Shown: positions 26,022 through 34,831 of the stretch, one piece after another
Layout: each line of letters starts with the position of its first letter
Numbering within the stretch: position 1 is the first letter of the stretch
Origin: NIOZ-UU13 sp035528395
Lineage (GTDB): Bacteria > Planctomycetota > Phycisphaerae > Sedimentisphaerales > Anaerobacaceae
Assembly: GCA_035528395.1 (NCBI GenBank)
Contig: DATKYR010000119.1
Coordinates: 34,641-98,640, forward strand
Reading direction: 5' to 3'
DNA length: 64,000 nucleotides
Translations under genes and position numbers: made by a program
Notes under the pieces: model-generated
What the model was told of the DNA's origin: nothing
What the model saw: the letters and a program-made list of their open reading frames with translations, nothing else
Database searches by the model: none

Positions 26022-26894
26022 TTACACCACTAACCGGGGTGCACAAAACTTTAACAAACAGGATTCTTTAATTGAAGAAGCATACTTTGAAATTGATTGC
26101 TGCCGTAAGTTGAAACACTTGACCATCCGGTTCAGCCAAACAGGGTAATGGGCGGTAAACTTGACTTCCAAAATAACGCCGCCCAAAGTAAAAGAATTAC
26201 GCTGCCAGGCTCCACCGGCAAGTCTGACTTCGGGCAAGCTGGTAACATGGTAAGCAAGCTCTCGGTCGAAGGTTACTCTTACTCTGTTTTCCGAACCGCC
26301 TTCGTATGCCTGCCGAGTGTAACGAACTAATACCGCAGGCCTGGCTCTGATGTTGTTCATATAGAACTGGAATTGATTGATTGTCTCGGTGTCGGCGGTA
26401 TAATTCTCTGGCGGCAGAGGCGAGCCTGCAAGCAAAGTTGTCACATCGCTGTGCATAACGCGGGCCCTGCTTTTCATAATAATAGTGTTTATCCGGCGCT
26501 TAATCTCAAGAAAGCGTGGATAGTCTGGTTCGTCAGTGTAGCTGCGGATTCGCAGCTTGAAGCGATTTTTATGTCCTCCGAGGCTCTCTCTGCAGAGCTG
26601 CAGGTCATCCGAATCCAGATAGAGACTCACAATCGGATAATCACCGCTTCGATGCAATTTACAGTACCGATCCCGTTGCAAGTATGGCTTAATAAACTGG
26701 GCTATCGCCTCGGCCTTTGACTCACTAATATGATATTTCAGCTCGTGTCGGCACCTGAGAGTACGGTCGGTCAGCTTATCCGGTATTTTTACCGTGCTCG
26801 CTTTGTCTTTGCGGTAGCGAGGGCCGGTATTCCCCCCGTTAGAAGGGGTCTTCGACTGCCCGGAAGTCTGTTTTATTGATTTACCCTCAAACAT
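26022..26894 (-). CDS. VTC-domain polyphosphate polymerase
   Basis: A 290-aa protein with a VTC domain, the tunnel-fold polymerase of yeast Vtc4 that makes polyphosphate from ATP. Visible tunnel motifs: RHELKYHI (about 49-56), the basic strand FKLRIRSY, FLEIKRR, MKSRARV, RVTFDREL, and the closing ILEVKF with acidic and basic tunnel residues. The first 45 residues are polar and variable. There is no membrane segment, so the neighbouring DUF4956 protein would supply the membrane part. The ATG at 26894 has a GAAGG ribosome binding site seven bases upstream. It is the first gene of the run leading into DUF4956, HlyD-like and TolC-like genes. Confidence 0.88.
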   Translation of the reverse strand: MFEGKSIKQTSGQSKTPSNGGNTGPRYRKDKASTVKIPDKLTDRTLRCRHELKYHISESKAEAIAQFIKPYLQRDRYCKLHRSGDYPIVSLYLDSDDLQLCRESLGGHKNRFKLRIRSYTDEPDYPRFLEIKRRINTIIMKSRARVMHSDVTTLLAGSPLPPENYTADTETINQFQFYMNNIRARPAVLVRYTRQAYEGGSENRVRVTFDRELAYHVTSLPEVRLAGGAWQRNSFTLGGVILEVKFTAHYPVWLNRMVKCFNLRQQSISKYASSIKESCLLKFCAPRLVV

Positions 26895-27239
26895 AATAAC
26901 CTTCGTTATCAAAACAATTAGTATTGAAGGATGTGGAAATTGTTAACTTTATTTATTTCAGGAACTTACGGCCTGAGATATCTGTTAACGGACGTTTATC
27001 ATGCTCGACAATGCACAAGGCCGGTTTTCTGTTACGTTGACCCTGCTTTTGTACCGCTTAGAACTAATATCCAAATCCAGAATTTTACCTATTCTAACAT
27101 ATATAAGGTGCTTAAGTCAATACCATTTTAGTTCTAATAAATGTCCTAACGATTATGGGACTTTGTTTGAGAGCCTAATTTACTTCTGCCCCACTGATGG
27201 GCTAAGCAGCAACCCCGATTTTATCGGGGGGCAAAACGC
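26895..27239. other. Intergenic region upstream of the polyphosphate/export operon
   Basis: About 345 AT-rich bases. They should contain the minus-strand promoter of the VTC operon, but I cannot point to a convincing -35/-10 pair. A short CCCCGAT/ATCGGGG hairpin near 27212-27230 follows the stop of the alpha-barrel protein gene and may be a weak terminator without a clear T-tract. Confidence 0.35.
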
Positions 27240-28760
27240 TCAACCACACATTTTGGAATTGTGGGACCGTTTCTTCATTCGAAAAGGTATCAACTGAGCT
27301 GTCAATAAAATTATCAATCCAACACATACGCTTAGTGTGGTCCAGGTAATCACAGCCGAAATCATCAACACCAACCATACTGACACTTGCATACCCGGTA
27401 CGGGCACACACAGTTTGGCACTGAGTTTATGCCAACGCCATGTTCTATAGATAGTGGCAAGCACTTCATAAACTCCCAGGCATATAAAGAGAGTAATGAC
27501 AACATACACGGACAAAGGTAGCTTGCCTTGTTCGGCCACCACTCCCATATCGACCGACCCGCGTGTGAGCACAAATAGCACAGCGGCTTCGCCAAGATAT
27601 GGTGCATCAGATAGATTTGACAACATACGAGGCGCCAGCAGTGTCCCATTCGGCAATGGCCACGAGCCGACTATAGCTTGCCCAGTAAGCGTATATGCAT
27701 GGTCAAACCGTCCCATAGCCCTTGCAGCCCCGATACCGAAGGCACTTGCTGCAATACCATAGCCACCTACGACGGGCCCGGCATCCACGTCATCTAATGC
27801 AAACCATCCCACATCGACATCCTTTGGATACTCCCTAAACCCGGCCAACCATCGCCCCTGTTGCCAAAACTGTTCCTCATATTTGGCATACCATTCGCGG
27901 GCGGTTTCCGGCCACAACTCAGGTGCCCAGATAAGCATGAATGACAATCCTACGCCGCGAGCGCTGTCTTTGGCATGTCCTGTCTTTGAATCGACAAAAT
28001 AGGCGGGCAGGTCCGTATCTTTGTCAAGACGTGTCTCCTGAAACCCGCGAATCGCGCGGGCGGCAAAATCAGCATGGTCGGTGCCCAAAACCACATCCGC
28101 CCGCCGAATTGCGGCGATCGCGGGCAGTACGTCAACAGGGTAGCATTGGCCGGGATAATCGTCCAATAGTCCATACGGAGATTGGTCGAGCTCGCTCGAC
28201 AGCGATTCCACCTGGCTACGCAGGAGCTCTTCATATCTTGTGTCACCACAAAGCTTCTGATAACTGGTCAATCCGCTGATTAGCAACATCCTGTAGAACA
28301 GATTCTCCTTCTCAAGGTAGGCATCCCCCCAGTGATCTTTGACCCAGCTTGCATGATTGGGGTCAGCGACCAGAGCTGCGGCCGCCTCTATCACGCCTCG
28401 TGCATAGTCCCTCGGCGCAGACGACGCGAGCGTCGGATTCTCGTTGAATGCTCCCTGCAGTGCCTCAGTCGCCCACAGATAGAACACTGAACCAAACATC
28501 GGCCATTCAGTTCCGGATATGTTCTCAGTAGTCAGCTTCGTTGCAGACTTTGATTCCACACGTTGTCGGGCCCATTTCTCGTACCTGGAGGAGAGTGCTT
28601 TATGCCAGCGAAACACACAATGTGGCATTTTGTCGCTGTACAGGCCCGGATCTCGCAGGTCGTGAATCAGCATCCCGGCCAGGATAAGCAAAGCGTACGC
28701 CGACAGGAAAATCATGATAGCGGCATTGATATTGACACACAATGTCAATCGCTTCTTCAT
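27240..28760 (-). CDS. Membrane protein with a large alpha-helical barrel-like domain (possibly linalool dehydratase/isomerase-like)
   Basis: A 506-aa protein of uncertain function. It has an N-terminal membrane helix (about residues 12-33) and two or more near the C-terminus (about 410-435 and 455-490). The middle of about 350 residues shows helical-hairpin repeats like an (alpha/alpha)6 barrel, with YWxE-type aromatic motifs: SGTEWPMFGSVFYLWATEAL, GLLDDYPGQCYPVDVLPAIAAI, RGVGLSFMLIWAPELWPE, AGPVVGGYGIAASAFGIGAAR. The layout reminds me of linalool dehydratase/isomerase-like proteins, but this is weak. A clear GAGG ribosome binding site precedes the ATG. It appears monocistronic. Confidence 0.7.
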   Translation of the reverse strand: MKKRLTLCVNINAAIMIFLSAYALLILAGMLIHDLRDPGLYSDKMPHCVFRWHKALSSRYEKWARQRVESKSATKLTTENISGTEWPMFGSVFYLWATEALQGAFNENPTLASSAPRDYARGVIEAAAALVADPNHASWVKDHWGDAYLEKENLFYRMLLISGLTSYQKLCGDTRYEELLRSQVESLSSELDQSPYGLLDDYPGQCYPVDVLPAIAAIRRADVVLGTDHADFAARAIRGFQETRLDKDTDLPAYFVDSKTGHAKDSARGVGLSFMLIWAPELWPETAREWYAKYEEQFWQQGRWLAGFREYPKDVDVGWFALDDVDAGPVVGGYGIAASAFGIGAARAMGRFDHAYTLTGQAIVGSWPLPNGTLLAPRMLSNLSDAPYLGEAAVLFVLTRGSVDMGVVAEQGKLPLSVYVVITLFICLGVYEVLATIYRTWRWHKLSAKLCVPVPGMQVSVWLVLMISAVITWTTLSVCVGLIILLTAQLIPFRMKKRSHNSKMCG

Positions 28761-29013
28761 GTTTTACCTCCCCGTGTCCAAACACTATATGCTTGAAGGT
28801 AACATATCGTGATGTCGATGTCAATCGAATCCGGTGTTTTACCTTGGATGTCCAGAGAACATACAAAAGTTTTCCACAAAGCATATTGACTATTGACTGT
28901 TAGATTCATAAACTACAGATTTTAAATTGCGAAATACGAGACCTGTCCTGAGCGCGGTCGCTCGTGCTTCGTAGCGAAGCGCTACTTCTCAGAGTAGCAA
29001 AGGATACTAAATC

Positions 29014-30336
29014 ATGGCAGAGAAGATTGTGAAAATTGGACTTGTTGGTTTCGGCACGGTAGGCACCGGCGTCGCAAAGCTGATAATCGAAGATGCGGAT
29101 TCGATAGCAGTCAAAACCGGTCTTCGGCTGGAGCTTGCCTGCGTTGTTGATATCGACACAAAATCCGCCCGTCCGGTTAAACTGCCCGATGGTATCCTCA
29201 CCGATGACCTGAATAGGTTGCTGGATGATAAGACTATTCAAATCGGCGTTGAGACGATTGGAGGAACCGATATAGCGAAACAGGTCCACCTGAAATTACT
29301 TGAGGCGGGTAAAGACGTGGTTACCGCCAACAAGGCCTTACTGGCTGTGCACGGCAATGAACTTTACAGGGCCGCTCACAAGAACAATCGCTGTATAGCC
29401 TTTGAGGCCAGTTGTGCAGGAGGTATTCCTATTATCTCAGCTATCCGTACAGGATTAGCGGCAAATAATATCACTGCGATGTATGGCATCGTCAACGGGA
29501 CCTGCAACTATATCCTCTCGAATATGACCTCGCAAAAAGAGGGATTCTCCGAGGCCTTAGCTCAAGCCCAGGAAAAAGGCTACGCCGAGGCGGACCCGAC
29601 ACTGGATATCAGCGGCGGCGACAGCGCACACAAGCTGGCTATCCTTTCCTCTATCGCTTTCGGATATGAAATAACACTCGACGACATCTTTGTCGAAGGC
29701 ATCGAATCAATTTCAAAAGACGACATTCGCTACGGCGGCGAAATGGGCTACTGCTTGAAATTACTGACGATAGGACAAAAAGACGATCACAACAGGATTT
29801 CTCTGAGAGTCCACCCGTCTTTTATTGCCGAGGATAACCCCCTTGCCCGTGTAGGAGGGCCCTTTAATGCCATCAGCATATTCGGCAGTGCCGTCGGGCA
29901 GGTGATGTTTTATGGCAGGGGTGCGGGAATGATGCCTACGGCAAGCGCGGTCGTCGCTGATATTATCGATGTGGCTCTGGGTAATTCCGCTACTACTTTT
30001 CGCCATTTGCGCCTGCAACCCAGAAGCCGGACGGCGCCGTTAATAGAGGAAATAGATAATCTTGTAAGCAGGTTTTACATCAAGATAATGTGCAATGACC
30101 AGCCGGGTGTAATAGCTCAGTGGAGCAAAGTACTTGCCGAGCACCAGATAAGTATATCCGGCGCGCTGCAGCACGAGGATATCGGGCCGGACAATACTGT
30201 GCCGGTAGTAATCGCAACCCACCCTACCCGGCAGAAAAATGTTACCGCCGCGTTGGAAGATATGAAAAAACTTGATGTGATTGGCGGAAAGCCGGTTTGC
30301 ATAAGAATCGTAGATATTCCAGAGGATAAAGATTGA
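29014..30336 (+). CDS. hom: Homoserine dehydrogenase
   Basis: A 440-aa cytoplasmic enzyme reducing aspartate semialdehyde to homoserine. The NAD(P)-binding GFGTVGTG motif is at about residues 12-19. The catalytic domain is intact (TANKALLAVHG, FEASCAGGIPII, GIVNGTCNYIL, EADPTLDISGGDSAHKLAILS with the conserved Asp and Lys). The C-terminal 80 residues form an ACT domain (IMCNDQPGVIAQWSKVL), which normally binds threonine for feedback control. The gene is first of a plus-strand group; the next frame overlaps its stop by four bases, indicating coupling. Confidence 0.97.
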   Translation: MAEKIVKIGLVGFGTVGTGVAKLIIEDADSIAVKTGLRLELACVVDIDTKSARPVKLPDGILTDDLNRLLDDKTIQIGVETIGGTDIAKQVHLKLLEAGKDVVTANKALLAVHGNELYRAAHKNNRCIAFEASCAGGIPIISAIRTGLAANNITAMYGIVNGTCNYILSNMTSQKEGFSEALAQAQEKGYAEADPTLDISGGDSAHKLAILSSIAFGYEITLDDIFVEGIESISKDDIRYGGEMGYCLKLLTIGQKDDHNRISLRVHPSFIAEDNPLARVGGPFNAISIFGSAVGQVMFYGRGAGMMPTASAVVADIIDVALGNSATTFRHLRLQPRSRTAPLIEEIDNLVSRFYIKIMCNDQPGVIAQWSKVLAEHQISISGALQHEDIGPDNTVPVVIATHPTRQKNVTAALEDMKKLDVIGGKPVCIRIVDIPEDKD

Positions 30337-31523
30337 CAACCAAATACGCTATAATAATTCCCGATGGTGCAGCGGATGAACCCTTAGAGCAATTCGATAA
30401 TAAGACCGTGCTTGAAGCTGCACACACACCCAATATGGACAAAATCAGCACGTTAGGCAGGCAGGGTCTTGTCCGGACGGTTCCTGTTGACATGGAACCC
30501 GGCAGCGATGTAGCTCAAATGAGTCTATTAGGCTACGACCCGAAGCGATATTATACCGGCCGAGCGCCAATTGAAGCGGTGGCACGCAATATCAAGCTGT
30601 CATTAGACGACTGGGTTTTCAGATGCAATCTTATTACCATTGCCGACGGCAAAATGGCAGACCACAGTGCCGGACATATCTCCACTGCAGAGGCCGGCAA
30701 ACTGATAAATGAATTAGACGACCAGCTTGGTAACGAGCAAATTCGTTTCCATACAGGCGTAAGCTATCGGCACTTACTGGTCTTCAAGGTCCTCGATTTC
30801 GACATTCAGACGTATCCTCCGCACGACCATATAGGTACGGCGATAGAAAAGATTTTACCTCGCGGCAAAGGTGCTGAACTGCTCATCGATTTGATGGCCC
30901 GTTCACAGCAGCTATTCACCAACCACGATATTAACAAAGTCAGAAAGGACCTGGGAGAAAACCAGGTCAGCTCAATCTGGCTTTGGGGACAGGGTAAAAG
31001 AGCCCAGATGGAACGTTTCCAGAAGCGGTTTGGACTCAAAGGCGCTACTATAACCGCTGTTGACCTCGTTAGAGGTTTGTCGAAGCTGATAGGCTTTGAC
31101 TTGATAAATGTACCGGGCGCCACCGGTTTTATTGACACGAATTATCAGGGCAAGGCCTCTGCTGCAATAGAAGCGCTTAAGGAATATGACATCGTTTTTG
31201 TCCACATAGAAGCGCCTGACGAAGCATCTCACAACGGTAATGCCGAGATGAAGAAAAAAGCCGTCGAGCAGATAGATAAATATATTGTCGGGCCTGTGCT
31301 TGAGGCGCTACAGGGTTACGAAAGCTGGCGGATACTGGTAATGCCGGACCATCCAACTCCTATCCGAAACTGTGCTCACTCACCTGAGCCGGTTCCATTT
31401 GCTATGGCGGGTGATAATATCAGCGGCATTTTACATACGACCTTTAGTGAGGCCAATGCGGCCAAGTCAGGATTTAGAATAGACAAGGGCTTCGAGCTGA
31501 TGGAGTATTTCTTAAAAAGCTAA
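30333..31523 (+). CDS. ApgM-like metalloenzyme, probable homoserine kinase (proposed ThrB analogue)
   Basis: A 396-aa protein of the alkaline-phosphatase superfamily, in the branch of cofactor-independent phosphoglycerate mutases (ApgM). Metal-ligand stretches are IIPDGAADEP at the start, SDVAQMSLLGYDP (nucleophile Ser region), IEAPDEASHNG and MPDHPTP. A related set is described as proposed homoserine kinases (TIGR02535), and a relative was shown genetically to fill the missing homoserine kinase step in Bacteroides. It starts with TTG overlapping the hom stop (TTGA), and lysC follows. This context favours homoserine kinase over glycolytic mutase (inference). No GHMP-type thrB is in the window. 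Confidence 0.85.
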   Translation: MTTKYAIIIPDGAADEPLEQFDNKTVLEAAHTPNMDKISTLGRQGLVRTVPVDMEPGSDVAQMSLLGYDPKRYYTGRAPIEAVARNIKLSLDDWVFRCNLITIADGKMADHSAGHISTAEAGKLINELDDQLGNEQIRFHTGVSYRHLLVFKVLDFDIQTYPPHDHIGTAIEKILPRGKGAELLIDLMARSQQLFTNHDINKVRKDLGENQVSSIWLWGQGKRAQMERFQKRFGLKGATITAVDLVRGLSKLIGFDLINVPGATGFIDTNYQGKASAAIEALKEYDIVFVHIEAPDEASHNGNAEMKKKAVEQIDKYIVGPVLEALQGYESWRILVMPDHPTPIRNCAHSPEPVPFAMAGDNISGILHTTFSEANAAKSGFRIDKGFELMEYFLKS

Positions 31524-31777
31524 AGTTTATTGACCATCAAAACCGAATTCGATAAATTGGTATATAAAACTGCTCTATTGAAAACCTTTGGAGAATATCA
31601 TTGCGAGGCCCGAAGGGCCGTGGCAATCTCGTGCGTGACATGCAGAAAAAGCCATCGTTGTCTTTGAGATTGCTTCGCGGAGTTTACCCTTGAGCGAAGC
31701 GAAGGGCTCGCAATGACATGCTTCGGCCTGATGTTTTCAACAGAGCAATAGAAAACACAGATTTCAGCAGGTTGATT
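31524..31777. other. Repeat-bearing gap between the ApgM-like gene and lysC
   Basis: The 254-base gap holds an R1-type element (31599-31718) beginning CATTGCGAGGCCCGAAGGGCC and ending TCGCAATGACATG. The element lies just before lysC, so it will be in the operon transcript if there is one. Confidence 0.6.
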
Positions 31778-33016
31778 ATGGCAATAGTTGTACAAAAGTT
31801 CGGTGGTACTTCGGTTGCGGATGCCCAAAAGATTCGCCAAGCTGCCAAGCGAGTAATTGAGGCGGTCAAGGGCGGTTTTGGGATTGTAGTAGTAGCTTCA
31901 GCCCGCGGCAAACAGACTGACCAGCTCATTGCAGATGCCTTGGAGCTTAATCCAACTCCACCTAAACGCGAGATGGACCAGCTTCTCAGTACCGGCGAGC
32001 AGCAAACAGTGTCGCTTTTCGCTATGGCTCTTGATGCTATGGGCTATGATGCTATCAGCTTCACCGGTGGTCAAATCCGAATGATGACCGACAGTGCCCA
32101 TATGAGGGCACGGATAGAAAGTATCGACACCGAGCGAATTCATAAACAATTAGACAAAGGCAGAATTGTTATTGTCGCGGGTTTTCAGGGCATAGATAAG
32201 GATGAAAATATTACGACGCTTGGCCGAGGCGGTTCAGACACAACAGCAGTTGCACTGGCCGCGGCACTGGGAGCAGAGGAGTGTGAAATCTATACGGACG
32301 TCAATGGAATTTACACTGCCGACCCGCGAATATTCAAAAATGCCGTAAAAATGGACGAGATTAGTTATGATGAAATGCTCGAGCTGGCGAGTTTTGGAGC
32401 CAGTGTTATGCATCCTCGTGCCGTCGAGTTCGGTAAGAAGTACGATGTTAAGATCCACGTAAGAAGCAGTAGTAATAAAGAGAAAGGGACAATAATTACC
32501 CATGAGGTGCCGCAAATGGAAGGTGTAATAGTTTCAGGAGCCACAATACAAAGAGACCTGGCTAAGATAGGTCTCCTCGGTGTTGATAATGTGCCCGGTA
32601 ATGCCGCAAAAATATTTGCTCATCTGGCGAAGGCCAAGGTCGTCGTCGATGATATCATCCAAACAGAAGTAAGCCCCAAAAAGGCAAACCTGTCGTTTAT
32701 GATTTCCATTTCGGATTTGCCCGCCGCTAAGGAGGCTGTAGAGAAAATCAAAGACGAGGTGAACTGCCGGAGCATCTTTGTTCGCGATGATATTGCCGAG
32801 GTCTCTGTAGTCGGCATTGGTATGCGGACCCATTACGGTGTGGCCGAGAAGATGTTTGGTGCCTTGGCTGAAGCCAAAGTTAATATCGATTCGATTACCA
32901 CCAGTGAAATTCGCATCAGTTGTGCTGTGGACGAAGACCAGGCCGAAAAGGCCCTCGAGGCCGTTTGTACCGTCTTTGAGTTAGACAAACCGGCCGAGCA
33001 TCGAAGTAAAAGTTAG
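31778..33016 (+). CDS. lysC: Aspartate kinase
   Basis: A 412-aa aspartokinase making aspartyl phosphate, the first step toward lysine, methionine and threonine. The start at 31778 puts the family opening MAIVVQKFGGTSVAD at the N-terminus; the longer frame only adds 20 unrelated residues. Other motifs are GRGGSDTTAVALAAAL, CEIYTDVNGIYTADPR and the MHPRAVEFGKKYDV helix. Two C-terminal ACT domains follow (about 260-412), giving feedback sensitivity. It is the third gene of the hom group, separated from the ApgM-like gene by a dispersed repeat. Confidence 0.97.
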   Translation: MAIVVQKFGGTSVADAQKIRQAAKRVIEAVKGGFGIVVVASARGKQTDQLIADALELNPTPPKREMDQLLSTGEQQTVSLFAMALDAMGYDAISFTGGQIRMMTDSAHMRARIESIDTERIHKQLDKGRIVIVAGFQGIDKDENITTLGRGGSDTTAVALAAALGAEECEIYTDVNGIYTADPRIFKNAVKMDEISYDEMLELASFGASVMHPRAVEFGKKYDVKIHVRSSSNKEKGTIITHEVPQMEGVIVSGATIQRDLAKIGLLGVDNVPGNAAKIFAHLAKAKVVVDDIIQTEVSPKKANLSFMISISDLPAAKEAVEKIKDEVNCRSIFVRDDIAEVSVVGIGMRTHYGVAEKMFGALAEAKVNIDSITTSEIRISCAVDEDQAEKALEAVCTVFELDKPAEHRSKS

Positions 33017-33142
33017 CCGCGAAAGTACAAAACGAATAAAGAATAATGAATATCCACCGCAAGGTGTCCTGTGGAGAACAAGGAATTTCGAAGTTCGTCG
33101 TTCTATATTCGATATTCGGAATTTTAAAAACCTTGCCAACAC

Positions 33143-33796
33143 GTGTCTGAACAAAACAAAAGCCCTTATGCGATGAGCAGACGCAGGCGAACGGGTATAA
33201 TCGTCCTGTGTATGCTGGCGATAGTGGTTTTTGTCCGGCTGGACTACAGCCACATCAGGAGCAAAAGGCAGTCTCAGCCCAAATCTGACGAGCAGGCAAA
33301 AGCCAATGATTTTCAAAAATATCATACCAAAACCTTCACTGTCGTAAATGTTGTCGATGGTGATACTATCGACATAGATATACCTGACGGTCAATACGAA
33401 CACACTCGAATACGGCTTTGGGGAATCGACACGCCGGAAACAAAAAACCCAAATGTTGGCGTAATGTATTTCGGCCCGGAAGCCGCTGAATTTGCAAAAA
33501 AATTGGTCCTTGGAAAATCGGTAACGGTCTATCTTGATGAAGGAAATAACACCAGAGGTAAGTACGGCAGACTGTTGGCTTATGTCAAATTGCCTGACGC
33601 CGGCTTCCTGAACGAGATTCTGCTTACCGAAGGTTTTGCTTATGCGGATTTGCGATTTCGTCATAGTCTTTATAACAAGTACAAGCAATTGGATGCCAGT
33701 GCCCGCAGCTTAAAGAAAGGACTGTGGGAAAAAGTAATCCGCGAGCAACTGCCCGAATGGCTCCAAAGAATGAAGCCAAATCTGCTGAACAAATAA
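33143..33796 (+). CDS. Membrane-anchored thermonuclease-family (SNase-like) nuclease
   Basis: A 217-aa protein with an N-terminal basic stretch and one membrane helix or uncleaved signal (about residues 16-33, IIVLCMLAIVVFV). The SNase-like domain (about 60-200) has VVDGDTIDIDI with the Ca-binding Asp residues, TRIRLWGIDTPET with the first catalytic Arg, and RGKYGRLLAYVKL with the second Arg. It should cut nucleic acids outside the cytoplasm. A GTG at 33143 opens the frame; an ATG at 33173 sits nearer the helix and may be the real start. It lies 127 bases after lysC. Confidence 0.85.
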   Translation: MSEQNKSPYAMSRRRRTGIIVLCMLAIVVFVRLDYSHIRSKRQSQPKSDEQAKANDFQKYHTKTFTVVNVVDGDTIDIDIPDGQYEHTRIRLWGIDTPETKNPNVGVMYFGPEAAEFAKKLVLGKSVTVYLDEGNNTRGKYGRLLAYVKLPDAGFLNEILLTEGFAYADLRFRHSLYNKYKQLDASARSLKKGLWEKVIREQLPEWLQRMKPNLLNK

Positions 33797-34140
33797 TCCT
33801 TTGAAATTGGGTTTGATTGGGTTTGATTTTTTGGACTGCGAAAGCGTCGTTTTTATGTAATCCTTTGTTATAAGTGAGTTTGCGTTCATTTTTTGGCATT
33901 TCGGAAATTGGGTTTGTTTATTCGGACTGCGAAATCATCTTTTTTTCTGTAATCCTTTGTTATAAGTAACTTTACATTCATTTTGGCTTTTTGGAGATTG
34001 GGTTTGATTGGGTTTGAAATTGGGTTTGTTTTTTCGGACTCTCCGCTGCCATTTATTTTCATAATTCATTGTATTATATAGATTTGCGTTCATTTGCAAT
34101 CCGCCTACGGCGGACAAGATTGGGTTTGTTTTGCATAAAA
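33797..34140. repeat. Degenerate ~100-bp tandem repeats
   Basis: Three to four diverged units of about 90-105 bases each start GAAATTGGGTTTG(ATTGGGTTTG) and carry TTCGGACTGCGAAA, TGTAATCCTTTGTTATAAGT and a GCGTTCATTT-type end. Unit starts are near 33803, 33903, 33994 and 34120. On the minus strand each unit can be read as a low-complexity peptide containing KPNQTQ and YNKGL, which is likely a by-product of the repeat rather than a gene. Confidence 0.7.
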
Positions 34141-34831
34141 GGTAGCTGATTTGTAGAGGGTTCTCGACAGATGTAGAGGGCAATTTAGTGAAGAGTGAGC
34201 TAAAGTGCCTAAAGTGAGCTAAAGTTAGATTCTCGATGCTCATGATTGGTAATTCCCCTGATTTACTATTGACTATTTACTATTGACGAATCTCGAATCT
34301 GGGCCTGCTGGGCCTTAGTATTTGGCTTCATTTTGCCGGAGGCGAAAAAAGCACTCCCTCTATAATTAGAGCTACCTGCGTATTTGATGCGAAAATAGTC
34401 CTTGATTCCCAATTCGGAATTCTTGTAACTCGATGCTGGAAAGGCAGTTAAAAAATATTTGAAAAATTTGATTTTTGCTCGAAGGTATCAGCGTTTTTGA
34501 TTGAAAAAACGTAGATATTTTACCTATTTTAACGCCTACTGGCGGTTTATGTTTGCCTTCTGGCTAACATACGTGTATTTTAACATATTTTCAAACAATG
34601 TCAACAAAAAAACGGCCAAAAATGCACTTTTTTTGGGCAGCCTGAGCGTAGTAGAACGGGTCTATCACAAAAAATCACTTTTTTTGGCCACCCCCACGAA
34701 AGCGGGGACACAGAAAATACTCCCTGCGCAGGCAGGAATCAATTTACCTTTTAAACATCAAACCGTCTAACCGTTTCACCTTCACACCGTTCCTAACCGT
34801 TTAGCCCTCATTCTTGCGGATAGGAGCTTCC
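34141..34831. other. Gene-free stretch between the repeat array and the accessory cassette
   Basis: No convincing gene. It includes a GTGCCTAAAGTGAGCTAAAGT repeat at about 34196-34228 (related to the TIR at 15792), two copies of CACTTTTTTTGG at about 34624 and 34676, a CCCCCACGAAAGCGGGGA hairpin near 34691, and a short CCGTCTAACCGTTTCACC array near 34762-34805. Much of it is AT-rich. Confidence 0.5.

Noticed and set aside
27212..27230. Strong rho-independent terminator after the alpha-barrel protein gene
   Set aside because: The CCCCGAT/ATCGGGG stem is only 7 bp and no T-tract follows on the minus strand.
33624..34243. Two minus-strand frames rich in KPNQTQ and YNKGL
   Set aside because: They are translations of the degenerate ~100-bp tandem repeats and overlap the end of the nuclease gene.
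34501..34770. Plus-strand 89-codon frame starting at TTG
   Set aside because: It lies in AT-rich repeat DNA, has no ribosome binding site, and its second half is simply the translation of a dispersed GGGGACACAG/GCAGGAATC-type repeat.
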